From Porphyra umbilicalis (Eukaryota > Rhodophyta > Bangiophyceae > Bangiales > Bangiaceae), in contig KV918822.1 in assembly GCA_002049455.2 (NCBI GenBank), positions 186,001 to 250,000 on the forward strand: a stretch of DNA of 64,000 nucleotides, read 5' to 3'. Below are positions 33,758 through 45,765 of this stretch, piece after piece. The translations under genes were made by a program, and so were the position numbers. The stretch's first letter is position 1. Every line of letters begins with the position of its first letter. Below the pieces are notes generated by a model. It did not search any database. It saw only the letters and a program-made list of their open reading frames with translations, and had not been told where the DNA came from.

Positions 33758-34176
33758 TGTTGAATCGCAGTGGGGATAGGGGTTGGGGGACCACGGTGAA
33801 GTGATTGAGTGGCTTGAGCGTGTGTGTGTGTGTGCGAACGTGCTTTGTTGGTTGTCCTAAGGTTCGCCCGCCTCTCCCAACCGAGAGCACCTCTCAAATA
33901 GTCCCCACCGGCCCAAGTGCTCCCCCCTCTCGCGCCCACACCGACGCCCACGCCCTCGCACCAAATCGAATCACTCACCAAATCAAAAGGCCACTAGAGA
34001 AAAGCGAAGATCAAATCCAAAACATGCCAAAAGTAACGCCCCAAGATGACCCAACACAAATGTGTGCAACTTGACCACGTCTTGCAAATGTACCATGTGG
34101 GGTACCATAAGGGTCACCGACCATCATCCATCCGCGAACCGCTAGTGGAGTCGGCGACGAGCATCACAGTCCAACA
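33758..34176 (-). repeat. Family B LTR shared by B3 and B4
   Basis: 419 bp. Carries AAAAGGCCACTAGAGAAAAGC like the LTRs at 24675 and 38300, whereas 29217 reads AAAAGCCACTAGAGCAAAGC. Confidence 0.92.
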
Positions 34177-34211
34177 CTCCTCGTTGCTTGTTGCCGCGGC
34201 GGTTCTTGTTT

Positions 34212-37200
34212 TCAGCGAAGCCCCATGGCCTCGACATGCTTGTCGTGCTTGGTCTTGCCGAGCTCCTTCGTTATCGGGTCCGCCACCATGTCGTCCGTTG
34301 CGCAATGCTCCAGCGTCACCTTGTCCGTCGTGATGGCCTCGCGCACAAAGTGGTAGCGAATGTCGATGTGCTTAGTGCGCTTGTGGTCGACGGGGTTCTT
34401 GGAGAAGTCAATGCACCCGCTGTTGTCGACCTTGATGTTGATCGGCCCGCCCGAGATCGCTGTTCGCAGCCTTTGAGATGCCACGCTCTGCACGAGCTTC
34501 TTGAGCCAAACAGCTTCCTTGCTGGCCTCACATAGAGCCATGTACTCGGCTTCCATCGTCGACAGCGCCACCGTCTTCTGCAACTTAGAACCCCAGCTGA
34601 CGGCTGCTCCGCCAAAGATGAAGGTGTGGCCCGTCGTAGAACATCGCGTCTCGTGGTCACCCGCCCAGTCGGCATCACTAAAGCCTTGTAGAACACAGGA
34701 AGAGTTCTTGGCGAAGACCAGCCCCTTGTCCATCGAACCCTTGACGTACCGTAGAACGCGCTTGATCGCCGCCTCATGCTCCTTGCCGTAGCACGAAACA
34801 AACCGACTCAGCTTTCCGATAGCGAAGGCGAGGTCAGGACGTGTGCCGACCATCAGGTACATCAGACTGCCGACGGCTTCGCGGTAGGGCAGCGCGTCGT
34901 CGCTCTCGTCGGCCTTGACCAGCTGCAGGCCCACCGCCAGCGGCGTTCCGATCGGGTTGCACTCCGCCATCCCGAACTTCTCCAGCACTTGCGCCGCGTA
35001 CTTGCCCTGAGTCAGCTTGAGGGTGCCCAACGCCTTGTCACGCCTAATCTCTAGCCCGAGGATGACCTTCGCCTCGCCCAGGTCCTTCATTCCAAAATGC
35101 TTGTGCAGAGCGTCCTTAATCTTGTAGATCGCCGCCAGGCTTGATGCCACCAACAGGAGATCGTCTACGTACACCAGGACGTTGATGATTTCGCCGTCAT
35201 CCATGGGGAGGTAAAGGCATGCATCCGGGTCAATGTTGGCAAACCCCTGCGACTTGAGGAAGTCGTCGAGCTTGGCGTACCACATCTTGGGAGCTTGCTT
35301 CAGGCCATACAGCGCTTGGAGGAGACGACACACTTTGTCAGGATACGTCGGATCGACATAGCCGTCTGGCTGCTCCATGTAGACCTCCTCGTGAAAATCG
35401 CCGTTGACGAATGCCGTCTTGACGTCCATCTGATGTAGCTCCCACCCGTTCGCCGCCGTCATCGCCAGGATGCATCGAATGGTGGTGAACTTGGCCACCG
35501 GCGCGAACGTCTCGTTGAAGTCGAGCCCCTTGATCTGCCGATTCCCCATGAAGCATAGGCGCGCCTTGTGACGCGTCGTGTTGTTCCCGTTCTTGTCAAC
35601 CTCGTTCTTGACCTTGTAAACCCACTTGCCCTTCAGCACGCGTCGACTGGCCGGGCGATCCGTCAAGCGCCAAGTCTTAATCTTGCGGATGGCCTCCATC
35701 TCCTCGTCCATGGCAATCTGCCACTTAGCCGATTCCTGCCCTTGAACGGCTTGCACGTACGTCGTGGGCGCCTCGTGAGCAACCAGGCTCACCGGGCGCC
35801 AGTACTCGACAGGGGGTCGCCGCGCTCTGCCGCTCCGACGCAGCGTGTCTTGAGAGCCGCCACAACCTTGATTGTCGTCCGCGGACTTCTCAGATCCATC
35901 ATCTTGCTTGTCATCCTTGTCGTCATTGTCAGCATCCACATCTCCGCCGTCGCTTTCAGAGCGCAAACCCGTCTCGACTCCGACGTTTTCGTCTCCGGGA
36001 AGCTCCTCTGCAACTTCTGCCACCTCGCTTACGTTCGTCTCGGCGAACACGAGGCTTCGTGCCTTGACGACCTTGCCGTCGTCGAGGATGACCTTGTACG
36101 CCTTGCTGCCGTCGGGATAGCCTCAGAAGACGCCCTTCGCCGCCTTGTCGCCAAACTTGCCGTCGATGTGACTCTTGTGCAGCACCACCCAGCATGTCGA
36201 CCCAAACACCCGCATGTGGCTTACGTCGGGCTTATTTCCGGTTCACAGCTCAAAAGGCGTGCTGCCGACGGGAAGCGCCCGGCTGGTGACGCGGTTCTTG
36301 ATGTAGACCGCCGTCTTGATGGCATGCGCCCAAAGATCCTGACCGACGTCCTTGTGTCGCATCATGGTGCGAGCCATCTCCACGAGAACTCGGGGCAGCC
36401 GCTCAGCAACCCCGTTCTGCTGCCGCGTGTCGGGCACCGTGGTCTGATGCGTCGTGCCGTTCTCATCGTGAAGAGCCTTGAATGCATTCGACACATACTC
36501 GCCTCCATTATCGGAGCGTAGAATCTTGATCTTGGTTCCCGTCTGCAGCTGGGCCTTCGTCAGCCACTTCTTGTACTCCGATAGCAGATCGCTCTTCTTC
36601 TGCAGGAAGACCACGTCTGATCAGCGGGAGAAGTCGTCAGTGAAGGTGCCAAAGTAGAGCGCACCGTCACGCGACGGCTCCGACATTGGCTCGCTTAGGT
36701 CCGAGTGCACGAGCTGCAGGCGCTTGCTGACTCGACCTCCTCCTGCACTAGGCATAGGCGTCATAGCTGCCTTCCCATACACGCACGGCTCGTAGACGTC
36801 CTTGACCGCCATGGAAGTGCACTTGAGTCCGTCTACGTCCTTGTTCTTGATCATCCGCTTAACGCCAGCCACGTTGACGTGCCATAGGCGCTCCTGCCAA
36901 AGCGGAAGGGAGGCCACCGCAGCATCATCCGACATAGGGGCCATGTCCAGGTGGTAGAGCCCACTCTTCCGCGTGCCGCACGCAGCGACCTTGTCGCTAA
37001 TCTTGATGATGGTCTTACCGCCCTTGAATGACACTTCCGCACCACGTTCCTCCATCATGCCGACCGACATGAGGTTGAAGCCCATGGTAGGAACATGGAG
37101 TACCTTCTCCAACTTGATCTTGCGCGTCTTGCCGTGAACGATGACATTAAGCACAATGGTTCCGACGCCCGCCGTGGCTACGGACCCCTTGTCACCCATG

Positions 37201-38138
37201 GTGACGCTGCGTCCCGTGGTCGTCTGGCAGTCTTCGAAGCACCCGCGCATCCAGCACATGTGTGCAGACGCCGCAGAATCGACAAGCCACGACTTGGAGA
37301 TGTCATCGGTGTCAGCCGCATTGCCCACCAGACAGATGGCGTCGTCGCTGTCGCTACCATCGTCAGCCGCAATTGCGGCCACCTTGTCTTGTCTCTGCTT
37401 CTTGGCCTTGAGCTCTGGGCAATCATGAGCGATGTGCCCAAACTTGTGGCAGTAGTAGCACTCGATCTTGGAGGGGTCACCACGGCGGCCTTGACCTCGA
37501 TAGTTGGCGCCGACGAGGGCCATGTCACTAATGCGCTTGATCGCCGGTGACTTGTCCGCCTGCCGCCGCTCCTCCTGAAGGAAGCGGCTCTTGACAAAGT
37601 CGAGGCTTAGCCCGTCCTCGTCCTTGGCGTCGAGAGCCACCAGCAGGTTCTCGTACTTGGACGTCAGCCCGTTCAGGACGCTCATGGCAACGTCCATCTC
37701 CGTCACCTCGCCGCCCATGGCCTTGAGGTTCTCGCCGAGGTTGCGCACGCGGTTGATGTATCCCAGCATGCCCTCGCTGACGGTCATTTCGACGGTGCCG
37801 AACTCGCGTCGCGCCTTCGTCTTGTTCATCAAACTCTTGCGCTGGAAGACACCTTGCAGCGTCGACCACATTTCCGCCGTCGTCTTGCAGCCCGCCACGT
37901 GCTCGAGCTGCTCAGATCCAAGGGTGAGCCCGATGATGGCGCTCGCCTTCGTGTCTTGACGCTTCCACACCGCCAACTCGCGGGCATCCGCGTCCGTCGG
38001 CTTGCCGTCTTCGTCAAGCATATCGTCCAGGTCGCGCAGCGCGAGGACCATCTTAATGCGCTGACGCCACTCGTGGAAGTTCGTCTCCGTCAACTTGTCG
38101 ATCTTGATGCCGCCCATGCCGGCAGCGCCTCCGTCCAT
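34212..38138 (-). pseudogene. B4 Gag-Pol polyprotein, three nonsense codons
   Basis: The same three stops (36621, 36243 and about 36123). It shares several private changes with the plus-strand copy B5 (KRQDTKA, DEDGLS, FEDCQTTTGRS, and SESDGGDVDAD in the linker) that B2 and B3 lack, so B4 and B5 exchange or share ancestry in Gag, protease and the linker. Confidence 0.92.
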
Positions 38139-38299
38139 GATGTCTTCTTGTCGTAGCGCCCGACCTTGCCGAGCCGTGCGCCTTGACCGCCACGTCCTTG
38201 AACCACCTTGACCTCGTTCTCTTCGCCTTTGCCGAGACCGCCACGACGCCGGCTGGAACACCTTGCCCTTGACACAGCCCCGGCTCTGGGCCCATAACC

Positions 38300-38718
38300 T
38301 GTTGAATCGCAGTGGGGATAGGGGTTGGGGGACCACGGTGAAGTGATTGAGTGGCTTGAGCGTGTGTGTGTGTGTGCGAACGTGCTTTGTTGGTTGTCCT
38401 AAGGTTCGCCCGCCTCTCCCAACCGAGAGCACCTCTCAAATAGTCCCCACCGGCCCAAGTGCTCCCCCCTCTCGCGCCCACACCGACGCCCACGCCCTCG
38501 CACCAAATCGAATCACTCACCAAATCAAAAGGCCACTAGAGAAAAGCGAAGATCAAATCCAAAACATGCCAAAAGTAACGCCCCAAGATGACCCAACACA
38601 AATGTGTGCAACTTGACCACGTCTTGCAAATGTACCATGTGGGGTACCATAAGGGTCACCGACCATCATCCATCCGCGAACCGCTAGTGGAGTCGGCGAC
38701 GAGCATCACAGTCCAACA
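38300..38718 (-). repeat. Family B LTR at the right of the array
   Basis: 419 bp, between B4 and the truncated fourth unit. Confidence 0.92.
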
Positions 38719-39154
38719 CTCCTCGTTGCTTGTTGCCGCGGCGGTTCTTGTTTTCAGCGAAGCCCCATGGCCTCGACATGCTTGTCGTGCTTGGTCTTGC
38801 CGAGCTCCTTCGTTATCGGGTCCGCCACCATGTCGTCCGTTGCGCAATGCTCCAGCGTCACCTTGTCCGTCGTGATGGCCTCGCGCACAAAGTGGTAGCG
38901 AATGTCGATGTGCTTAGTGCGCTTGTGGTCGACGGGGTTCTTGGAGAAGTCAATGCACCCGCTGTTGTCGACCTTGATGTTGATCGGCCCGCCCGAGATC
39001 GCTGCTCGCAGCCTTTGAGATGCCACGCTCTGCACGAGCTTCTTGAGCCAAACAGCTTCCTTGCTGGCCTCACATAGAGCCATGTACTCGGCTTCCATCG
39101 TCGACAGCGCCACCGTCTTCTGCAACTTAGAACCCCAGCTGACGGCTGCTCCGC
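38719..39154 (-). pseudogene. Truncated fourth array unit: RNase H end only
   Basis: Encodes the last roughly 130 residues of Pol (AVSWGSKLQKT... to the stop at 38754). The copia sequence ends abruptly at CTGCTCCGC, where it joins host segment CGTCGCCCAACG. The junction has a few bases of microhomology (CGC). Confidence 0.9.
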
Positions 39155-39371
39155 GTCGCCCAACGACACGCCCACGCGTCGCGCGCACATCAGACAAATT
39201 GCCCGCTCACAGTGTTGCAACTCACGGGTCGGGCTCCTACGGAAGGGACGACGGGGTGCCACCCTCGATCGTCTCCGACTCGGCCGGCGGCGGCTGCTGA
39301 TGCTGCTCCTGCTCCGACGTCTGTGGTGCCCCTTGCTCCTGCGGCTCGGGCGGCTCCTCCTCCTCCTCCTC
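39152..39371 (-). repeat. Duplicated host segment, right copy
   Basis: Counterpart of 24456-24674. It carries an extra nonsense change (AAG to TAG in the minus frame near 39238) four codons before the terminator of the left copy. Confidence 0.85.
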
Positions 39372-40076
39372 TGTTGAATCGCAGTGGGGATAGGGGTTGG
39401 GGGCCCACGGTGAAGTGATTGAGTGGCTTGAGCTTGTGTGTGTGTGTGCGAACGTGCTTTGTTGGTTGTCCTAAGGATCGCCCGCCTCTCCCAACCGAGA
39501 GCACCTCTCAAATAGTCCCCACCGGCCCAAGTGCTCCCCCCTCTCGCGCCCACACCGACGCCCACGCCCTCGCACCAAATCGAATCACTCACCAAATCAA
39601 AAGCCACTAGAGCAAAGCGAAGATCAAATCCAAAACATGCCAAAAGTAACGCCCCAAGATGACCCAACACAAATGTGTGCAACTTGACCACGTCTTGCAA
39701 ATGTACCATGTGGGGTACCATAAGGGTCACCGACCATCATCCATCCGCGAACCGCCAGTGGAGTCGGCGACGAGCATCGCAAGCCAACATCCTCCTCCTC
39801 ATCGGGCTCCTCCTCTGTCGGCACCTCGTCTTTGCGCCCCTCGTCCTCCATGGGCTCCTCCTGTTGTTCCCTCGCCTCTGGTGCCACTGGAACGACTACC
39901 TACAGCGGCCTGTCTGCCAACGTATGGACAAACCACGCGGAATGGGGGCACGTCGGGTTGCGACAGTCCACCTGCACGTCCTCCGTCCGCATCTGGTCCG
40001 AGTCGCCAATGACGTCGAACGTGCACATGGCATTTGTCTTGGGGTGTGCACGGGCAGGTGGTGGGCGGCGCTCACA
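39222..40076 (-). pseudogene. Acidic-tailed host gene fragment interrupted by a solo LTR
   Basis: On the minus strand a coding-like frame begins near 40076, after a possible acceptor (GGGCCCAG). It includes MCTFDVIGDSDQMRTEDVQV and a Cys/His patch CRNPTCPHSAWFVH, meets TAG at 39900-39902, then continues in frame through VAPEAREQQEEPMEDEG and a Glu-rich run. The solo LTR splits the Glu run; removing the LTR and one TCCTC copy keeps the frame into EEPPEPQEQGAPQTSEQ and the C-terminus near 39222. The Cys/His patch could be part of a zinc-binding module but is too short to name. Upstream exons are not found. Stop and LTR make it a likely pseudogene. Confidence 0.5.
39372..39789 (-). repeat. Solo LTR, family B
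   Basis: 418 bp with perfect 5-bp target duplication TCCTC (39367-39371, 39790-39794). The last bases differ from other copies (GCAAGCCAACA against ACAGTCCAACA). This marks an insertion whose interior was lost by LTR-LTR recombination, or one arm of the duplication that includes the array. Confidence 0.9.
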
Positions 40077-40707
40077 CTGGGCCCGCCGTCACGTGCCGGA
40101 TGGTGCCGCCGCTGGGGGTACAACCAAGTGGCGTGTGGCGATGATCGCGCCGGTGCCGGGTCCGACGGGGGGTCTCGAGTGTGGTCGTCTGGACCAAAGG
40201 CGTTGCGCCACCGCCGACCCGTGTGGTGCGTCCTCTTCATGTCCCGACCACGCTGGCTCATACGCGCTGTACAGTCCGTACGCGTGTGAATGACAGGGGT
40301 GCGCCACAGAAAGAGCCTCCTCATACAGCGGGAGAACGTACAGCAGTGGCCGCTGGGACCGTTCCCTGGTAAAGCATGCTCCACAAGTGAATGACGCTCA
40401 TGTTCATAGTCACTGTTGAGCACTGTCGCCGCCCGGGCTTTGTCCATCTCCCGACGTCGCGACACCTGTCGTCACAGGACACCCAGCGTGTACTGTATTG
40501 TAAGAGCAACACCAACTGTGTTACTGAACGGCTCTGTGACAGGGCCCGCGGCAGGCGGTTGGGGTTTTCGTCCGAGGAAGAAGGCTGCATTGCTGTTGAT
40601 GAGACCGGGCTGTCGGCCTATCGTATTTGGTCGACCCGCGTGTGCGAGCCCCGATAAATTGTTGGTAGACGCTGCGGGTCGGGGCGAAGACGGGCAGCGT
40701 GCTGGTC
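40077..40707. other. Between host gene fragment and element B5
   Basis: Upstream exons of the minus-strand acidic gene may lie here, but no frame is convincing. The last bases (40708-40712, CAGGC) are the B5 target duplication. Confidence 0.3.
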
Positions 40708-40712
40708 CAGGC

Positions 40713-41130
40713 TGTTGGACTGTGATGCTCGTCGCCGACTCCACTGGCGGTTCGCGGATGGATGATGGTCGGTGACCCTTATGGTACCCCACATGGTACA
40801 TTTGCAAGACGTGATCAAGTTGCACACATTTGTGTTGGGTCATCTTGGGGCGTTACTTTTGGCATGTTTTGGATTTGATCTTCGCTTTGCTCTAGTGGCT
40901 TTTGATTTGGTGAGTGATTCGATTTGGTGCGAGGGCGTGGGCGTCGGTGTGGGCGCGAGAGGGGGGAGCACTTGGGCCGGTGGGGACTATTTGAGAGGTG
41001 CTCTCGGTTGGGAGAGGCGGGCGAACCTTAGGACAACCAACAAAGCACGTTCGCACACACACACACACGCTCAAGCCACTCAATCACTTCACCGTGGTCC
41101 CCCAACCCCTATCCCCACTGCGATTCAACA
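40713..41130 (+). repeat. B5 5' LTR
   Basis: Begins TGTTGGACTG. GGGGACTATTTGAGAGG around 40983-40999 is the likely promoter core. Confidence 0.93.
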
Positions 41131-41147
41131 GGTTATGGGCCCAGAGC
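41131..41147 (+). promoter_or_regulatory. B5 primer binding site
   Basis: GGTTATGGGCCCAGAGC immediately after the LTR, identical to B1. Confidence 0.75.
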
Positions 41148-41291
41148 CGGGGCTGTGTCAAGGGCAAGGTGTTCCAGCCGGCGTCGTGGCGGTCTCGGCA
41201 AAGGCGAAGAGAACGAGGTCAAGGTGGTTCAAGGACGTGGCGGTCAAGGCGCACGGCTCGGCAAGGTCGGGCGCTACGACAAGAAGACATC

Positions 41292-44200
41292 ATGGACGGA
41301 GGCGCTGCCGGCATGGGCGGCATCAAGATCGACAAGTTGACGGAGACGAACTTCCACGAGTGGCGTCAGCGCATTAAGATGGTCCTCGCGCTGCGCGACC
41401 TGGACGATATGCTTGACGAAGACGGCAAGCCGACGGACGCGGATGCCCGCGAGTTGGCGGTGTGGAAGCGTCAAGACACGAAGGCGAGCGCCATCATCGG
41501 GCTCACCCTTGGATCTGAGCAGCTCGAGCACGTGGCGGGCTGCAAGACGACGGCGGAAATGTGGTCGACGCTGCAAGGTGTCTTCCAGCGCAAGAGTTTG
41601 ATGAACAAGACGAAGGCGCGACGCGAGTTCGGCACCGTCGAAATGACCGTCAGCGAGGGCATGCTGGGATACATCAACCGCGTGCGCAACCTCGGCGAGA
41701 ACCTCAAGGCCATGGGCGGCGAGGTGACGGAGATGGACGTTGCCATGAGCGTCCTGAACGGGCTGACGTCCAAGTACGAGAACCTGCTGGTGGCTCTCGA
41801 CGCCAAGGACGAGGACGGGCTAAGCCTCGACTTTGTCAAGAGCCGCTTCCTTCAGGAGGAGCGGCGGCAGGCGGACAAGTCACCGGCGATCAAGCGCATT
41901 AGTGACATGGCCCTCGTCGGCGCCAACTATCGAGGTCAAGGCCGCCGTGGTGACCTCTCCAAGATCGAGTGCTACTACTGCCGTAAGTTTGGGCACATCG
42001 TTCATGATTGCCCAGAGCTCAAGGCCAAGGAGCAGAGACAGGACAAGGTGGCCGCGATTGCGGCTGATGACGGTAGCGACAGCGACGACGCCATCTGTCT
42101 CGTTGGCAATGCGGCTGACACCGATGACATCTCCAAGTCGTGGCTTGTCGATTCTGCGGCGTCTGCACACATGTGCTGGATGCGCGGGTGCTTCGAAGAC
42201 TGCCAGACGACCACGGGACGCAGCGTCACCATGGGTGACAAGGGGTCCGTAGCCACGGCGGGCGTCGGAACCATTGTGCTTAATGTCATCGTTCACGGCA
42301 AGACGCGCAAGATCAAGTTGGAGAAGGTACTCCATGTTCCTACCATGGGCTTCAACCTCATGTCGGTCGGCATGATGGAGGAACGTGGTGCGGAAGTGTC
42401 ATTCAAGGGCGGTAAGACCATCATCAAGATTAGCGACAAGGTCGCTGCGTGCGGCACGCGGAAGAGTGGGCTCTACCACCTGGACATGGCCCCACTGTTG
42501 GATATTGCTGCGGTGGCCTCCCTTCAGCTTTGGCAGGAGCGCCTATGGCACGTCAACGTGGCTGGCGTTAAGCGGATGATCAAGAACAAGGACATCAATG
42601 GACTCAAGTGCTCTTCCATGGCCGTCAAGGACGTCTGCGAGCCGTGCGTGTATGGGAAGGCAGCTATGACGCCTATACCTAGTGCAGGAGGAGGTCGAGT
42701 CAGCAAGCGCCTGCAGCTCGTGCACTCGGACCTTGGCGGGCCAATGTCGGAGCGGTCGCGTGGCGGAGCGCTCTACTTTGGCACCTTCACTGACGACTTC
42801 TCCCGCTGGACAGACGTGGTCTTCCTGCAGAAGAAGAGCGATCTGCTCTCTGAGTACAAGAAGTGGCTGACGAAGGCCCAGCTGCAGACGGGAACCAAGA
42901 TCAAGATTCTACGCTCCGATAATGGCGGCGAGTATGTGTCGAATGCATTCAAGGCTCTTCACGATGAGAACGGCACGACGCACCAAACCACGGTACCCGA
43001 CACGCGGCAGCAGAACGGGGTTGCTGACCGGCTCAACCGAGTTCTCGTGGAGATGGCTCGCACCATGATGCGACACAAGGACGTCGATCAGGATCTTTGG
43101 GCGCATGCCATCAAGACGGCGGTCTACATCAAGAACCGCGTCACCAGCCGGGCGCTTCCCGTCGGCAGCACGCCTTTTGAGCTGTGAACCGGAAATAAGC
43201 CCGACGTAAGCCACATGCGGGTGTTTGGGTCGACATGCTGGGTGGTGCTGCACAAGAGTCACATCGACGGCACGTTTGGCGACAAGGCGGCGAAGGGCGT
43301 CTTCTTAGGCTATCCTGACGGCAGCAAGGCGTACAAGGTCATCCTCGACGACGGCAAGGTCGTCAAGGCACGAAGCCTCGTGTTCGCCGAGACGAACGTA
43401 AGCGAGGTGGCAGAAGTTGCAGAGGAGCTTCCCGGAGACGAAAACGTCGGAGTCGAGACGGGTTTGCGCTCTGAAAGCGACGGCGGAGATGTGGATGCTG
43501 ACAATGACGACAAGGATGACAAGCAAGATGATGGATCTGAGAAGTCCGCGGACGACAATCAAGGTTGTGGCGGCTCTCAAGACACGCTGCGTCGGAGCGG
43601 CAGAGCGCGGCGACCCCCTGTCGAGTACTGGCGCCCGGTGAGCCTGGTTGCTCACGAGGCGCCCACGACGTACGTGCAAGCCGTTCAAGGGCAGGAATCG
43701 GCTAAGTGGCAGATTGCCATGGACGAGGAGATGGAGGCCATCCGCAAGATTAAGACTTGGCGCTTGACGGATCGCCCGGCCAGTCGACGCGTGCTGAAGG
43801 GCAAGTGGGTTTACAAGGTCAAGAACGAGGTTGACAAGAACGGGAACAACACGACGCGTCACAAGGCGCGCCTATGCTTCATGGGGAATCGGCAGATCAA
43901 GGGGCTCGACTTCAACGAGACGTTCGCGCCGGTGGCCAAGTTCACCACCATTCGATGCATCCTGGCGATGACGGCGGCGAACGGGTGGGAGCTACATCAG
44001 ATGGACGTCAAGACGGCATTCGTCAACGGCGATTTTCACGAGGAGGTCTACATGGAGCAGCCAGACGGCTATGTCGATCCGACGTATCCTGACAAAGTGT
44101 GTCGTCTCCTCCAAGCGCTGTATGGCCTGAAGCAAGCTCCCAAGATGTGGTACGCCAAGCTCGACGACTTCCTCAAGTCGCAGGGGTTTGACAACATTGA

Positions 44201-45218
44201 CCCGGATGCATGCCTCTACCTCCCCATGGATGACGGCGAAATCATCATCGTCCTGGTGTACGTAGACGATCTCCTGTTGGTGGCATCAAGCCTGGCGGCG
44301 ATCTACAAGATTAAGGACGCTCTGCACAAGCGTTTTGAGATGAAGGACCTGGGCGAGGCGAAGGTCATCCTCGGGCTAGAGATTAGGCGTGACAAGGCGT
44401 TGGGCACCCTCAAGCTGTCGCAGGGAAAGTATGCGGCGCAAGTGCTGGAGAAGTTCGAGATGGCGGAGTGCAACCCGATCGGAACGCCGCTGGCGGTGGG
44501 CCTGCAGCTGGTCAAGGCCGACGAGAGCGACGACGCGCTGCCCTACCGCGAAGCCGTCGGCAGTCTGATGTACCTGATGGTCGGCACACGTCCTGACCTC
44601 GCCTTCGTTATCGGAAAGCTGAGTCGGTTTGCTTCGTGCTACGGCAAGGAGCATGAGGCGGCGATCAAGCGCGTTCTACGGTACGTCAAGGGTTCGATGG
44701 ACAAGGGGCTGGTCTTCGCCAAGAACTCTTCCTGTGTTCTACAAGGCTTTAGTGATGCCGACTGGGCGGGTGACCACGAGACGCGATGTTCTACGACGGG
44801 CCACACCTTCATCTTTGGCGGAGCAGCCGTCAGCTGGGGTTCTAAGTTGCAGAAGACGGTGGCGCTGTCGACGATGGAAGCCGAGTACATGGCTCTATGT
44901 GAGGCCAGCAAGGAAGCTGTTTGGCTCAACAAGCTCGTGCAGAGCGTGGCATCTCAAAGGCTGCAAACAGCGATCTCGGGCGGGCCGATCAACATCAAGG
45001 TCGACAACAGCGGGTGCATTGACTTCTCCAAGAACCCCGTCGACCACAAGCGCACTAAGCACATCGACATTCGCTACCACTTTGTGCGCGAGGCCATCAC
45101 GACGGACAAGGTGACGCTGGAGCATTGTGCAACGGACGACATGGTGGCGGACCCGATGACAAAGGAGCTCGGCAAGACCAAGCGCGACAAGCATGTCGAG
45201 GCCATGGGGCTTCGCTGA
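41292..45218 (+). pseudogene. B5 Gag-Pol polyprotein, one nonsense codon
   Basis: Frame and length match B1 (ATG 41292, TGA 45216-45218). The only defect is TGA at 43185-43187 replacing the tryptophan after PFEL in integrase, shared with B2-B4. The other two array stops are absent here. The zinc knuckle reads CYYCRKFGHIVHDC and integrase has NGVADRLNR, where the catalytic-region glutamate of B1 is aspartate. Confidence 0.93.
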
Positions 45219-45253
45219 AAACAAGAACCGCCGCGGCAACAAGCAAGGAGGAG

Positions 45254-45672
45254 TGTTGGACTGTGATGCTCGTCGCCGACTCCACTAGCGGTTCGCGGAT
45301 GGATGATGGTCGGTGACCCTTATGGTACCCCACATGGTACATTTGCAAGACGTGGTCAAGTTGCACACATTTGTGTTGGGTCATCTTGGGGCGTTACTTT
45401 TGGCATGTTTTGGATTTGATCTTCGCTTTTCTCTAGTGGCCTTTTGATTTGGTGAGTGATTCGATTTGGTGCGAGGGCGTGGGCGTCGGTGTGGGCGCGA
45501 GAGGGGGGAGCACTTGGGCCGGTGGGGACTATTTGAGAGGTGCTCTCGGTTGGGAGAGGCGGGCGAACCTTAGGACAACCAACAAAGCACGTTCGCACAC
45601 ACACACACAAGCTCAAGCCACTCAACCACTTCACCGTGGTCCCCCAACCCCTATCCCCACTGCGATTCAACA
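45254..45672 (+). repeat. B5 3' LTR
   Basis: 419 bp. Differs from its partner LTR at several places, for example TCAACCACTT versus TCAATCACTT and the AAAAG/CAAAG region, more than expected for a new insertion; gene conversion among the local copies may explain this. Confidence 0.93.
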
Positions 45673-45765
45673 CAGGCAGCGACACCCTCCACCCCACCCC
45701 CACTGACCCCGTGGCCGCGTCGGTCGGGCGCCCACCCCCCCCCCCCCCCGGCTCGGCCTGTCGAC

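Larger units (their letters stand above)
29217..34176 (-). mobile_element. Family B copia element B3, second array unit
   Basis: Repeats the B2 unit at an offset of 4,541 bp with only scattered single-base differences. LTRs 29217-29634 and 33758-34176. Confidence 0.92.
33758..38718 (-). mobile_element. Family B copia element B4, third array unit
   Basis: Offset 4,542 bp from B3. LTRs 33758-34176 and 38300-38718. Confidence 0.92.
40713..45672 (+). mobile_element. Family B copia element B5, plus strand, full length
   Basis: 4,960 bp. LTRs 40713-41130 (418 bp) and 45254-45672 (419 bp); perfect target duplication CAGGC at 40708-40712 and 45673-45677. The 5' LTR ends CGATTCAACA and is followed at once by the primer binding site. 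It is inserted 94 bp before the ATG of the AAA ATPase gene in the same orientation, so its 3' LTR could act as promoter or disturb the native one. Confidence 0.95.
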
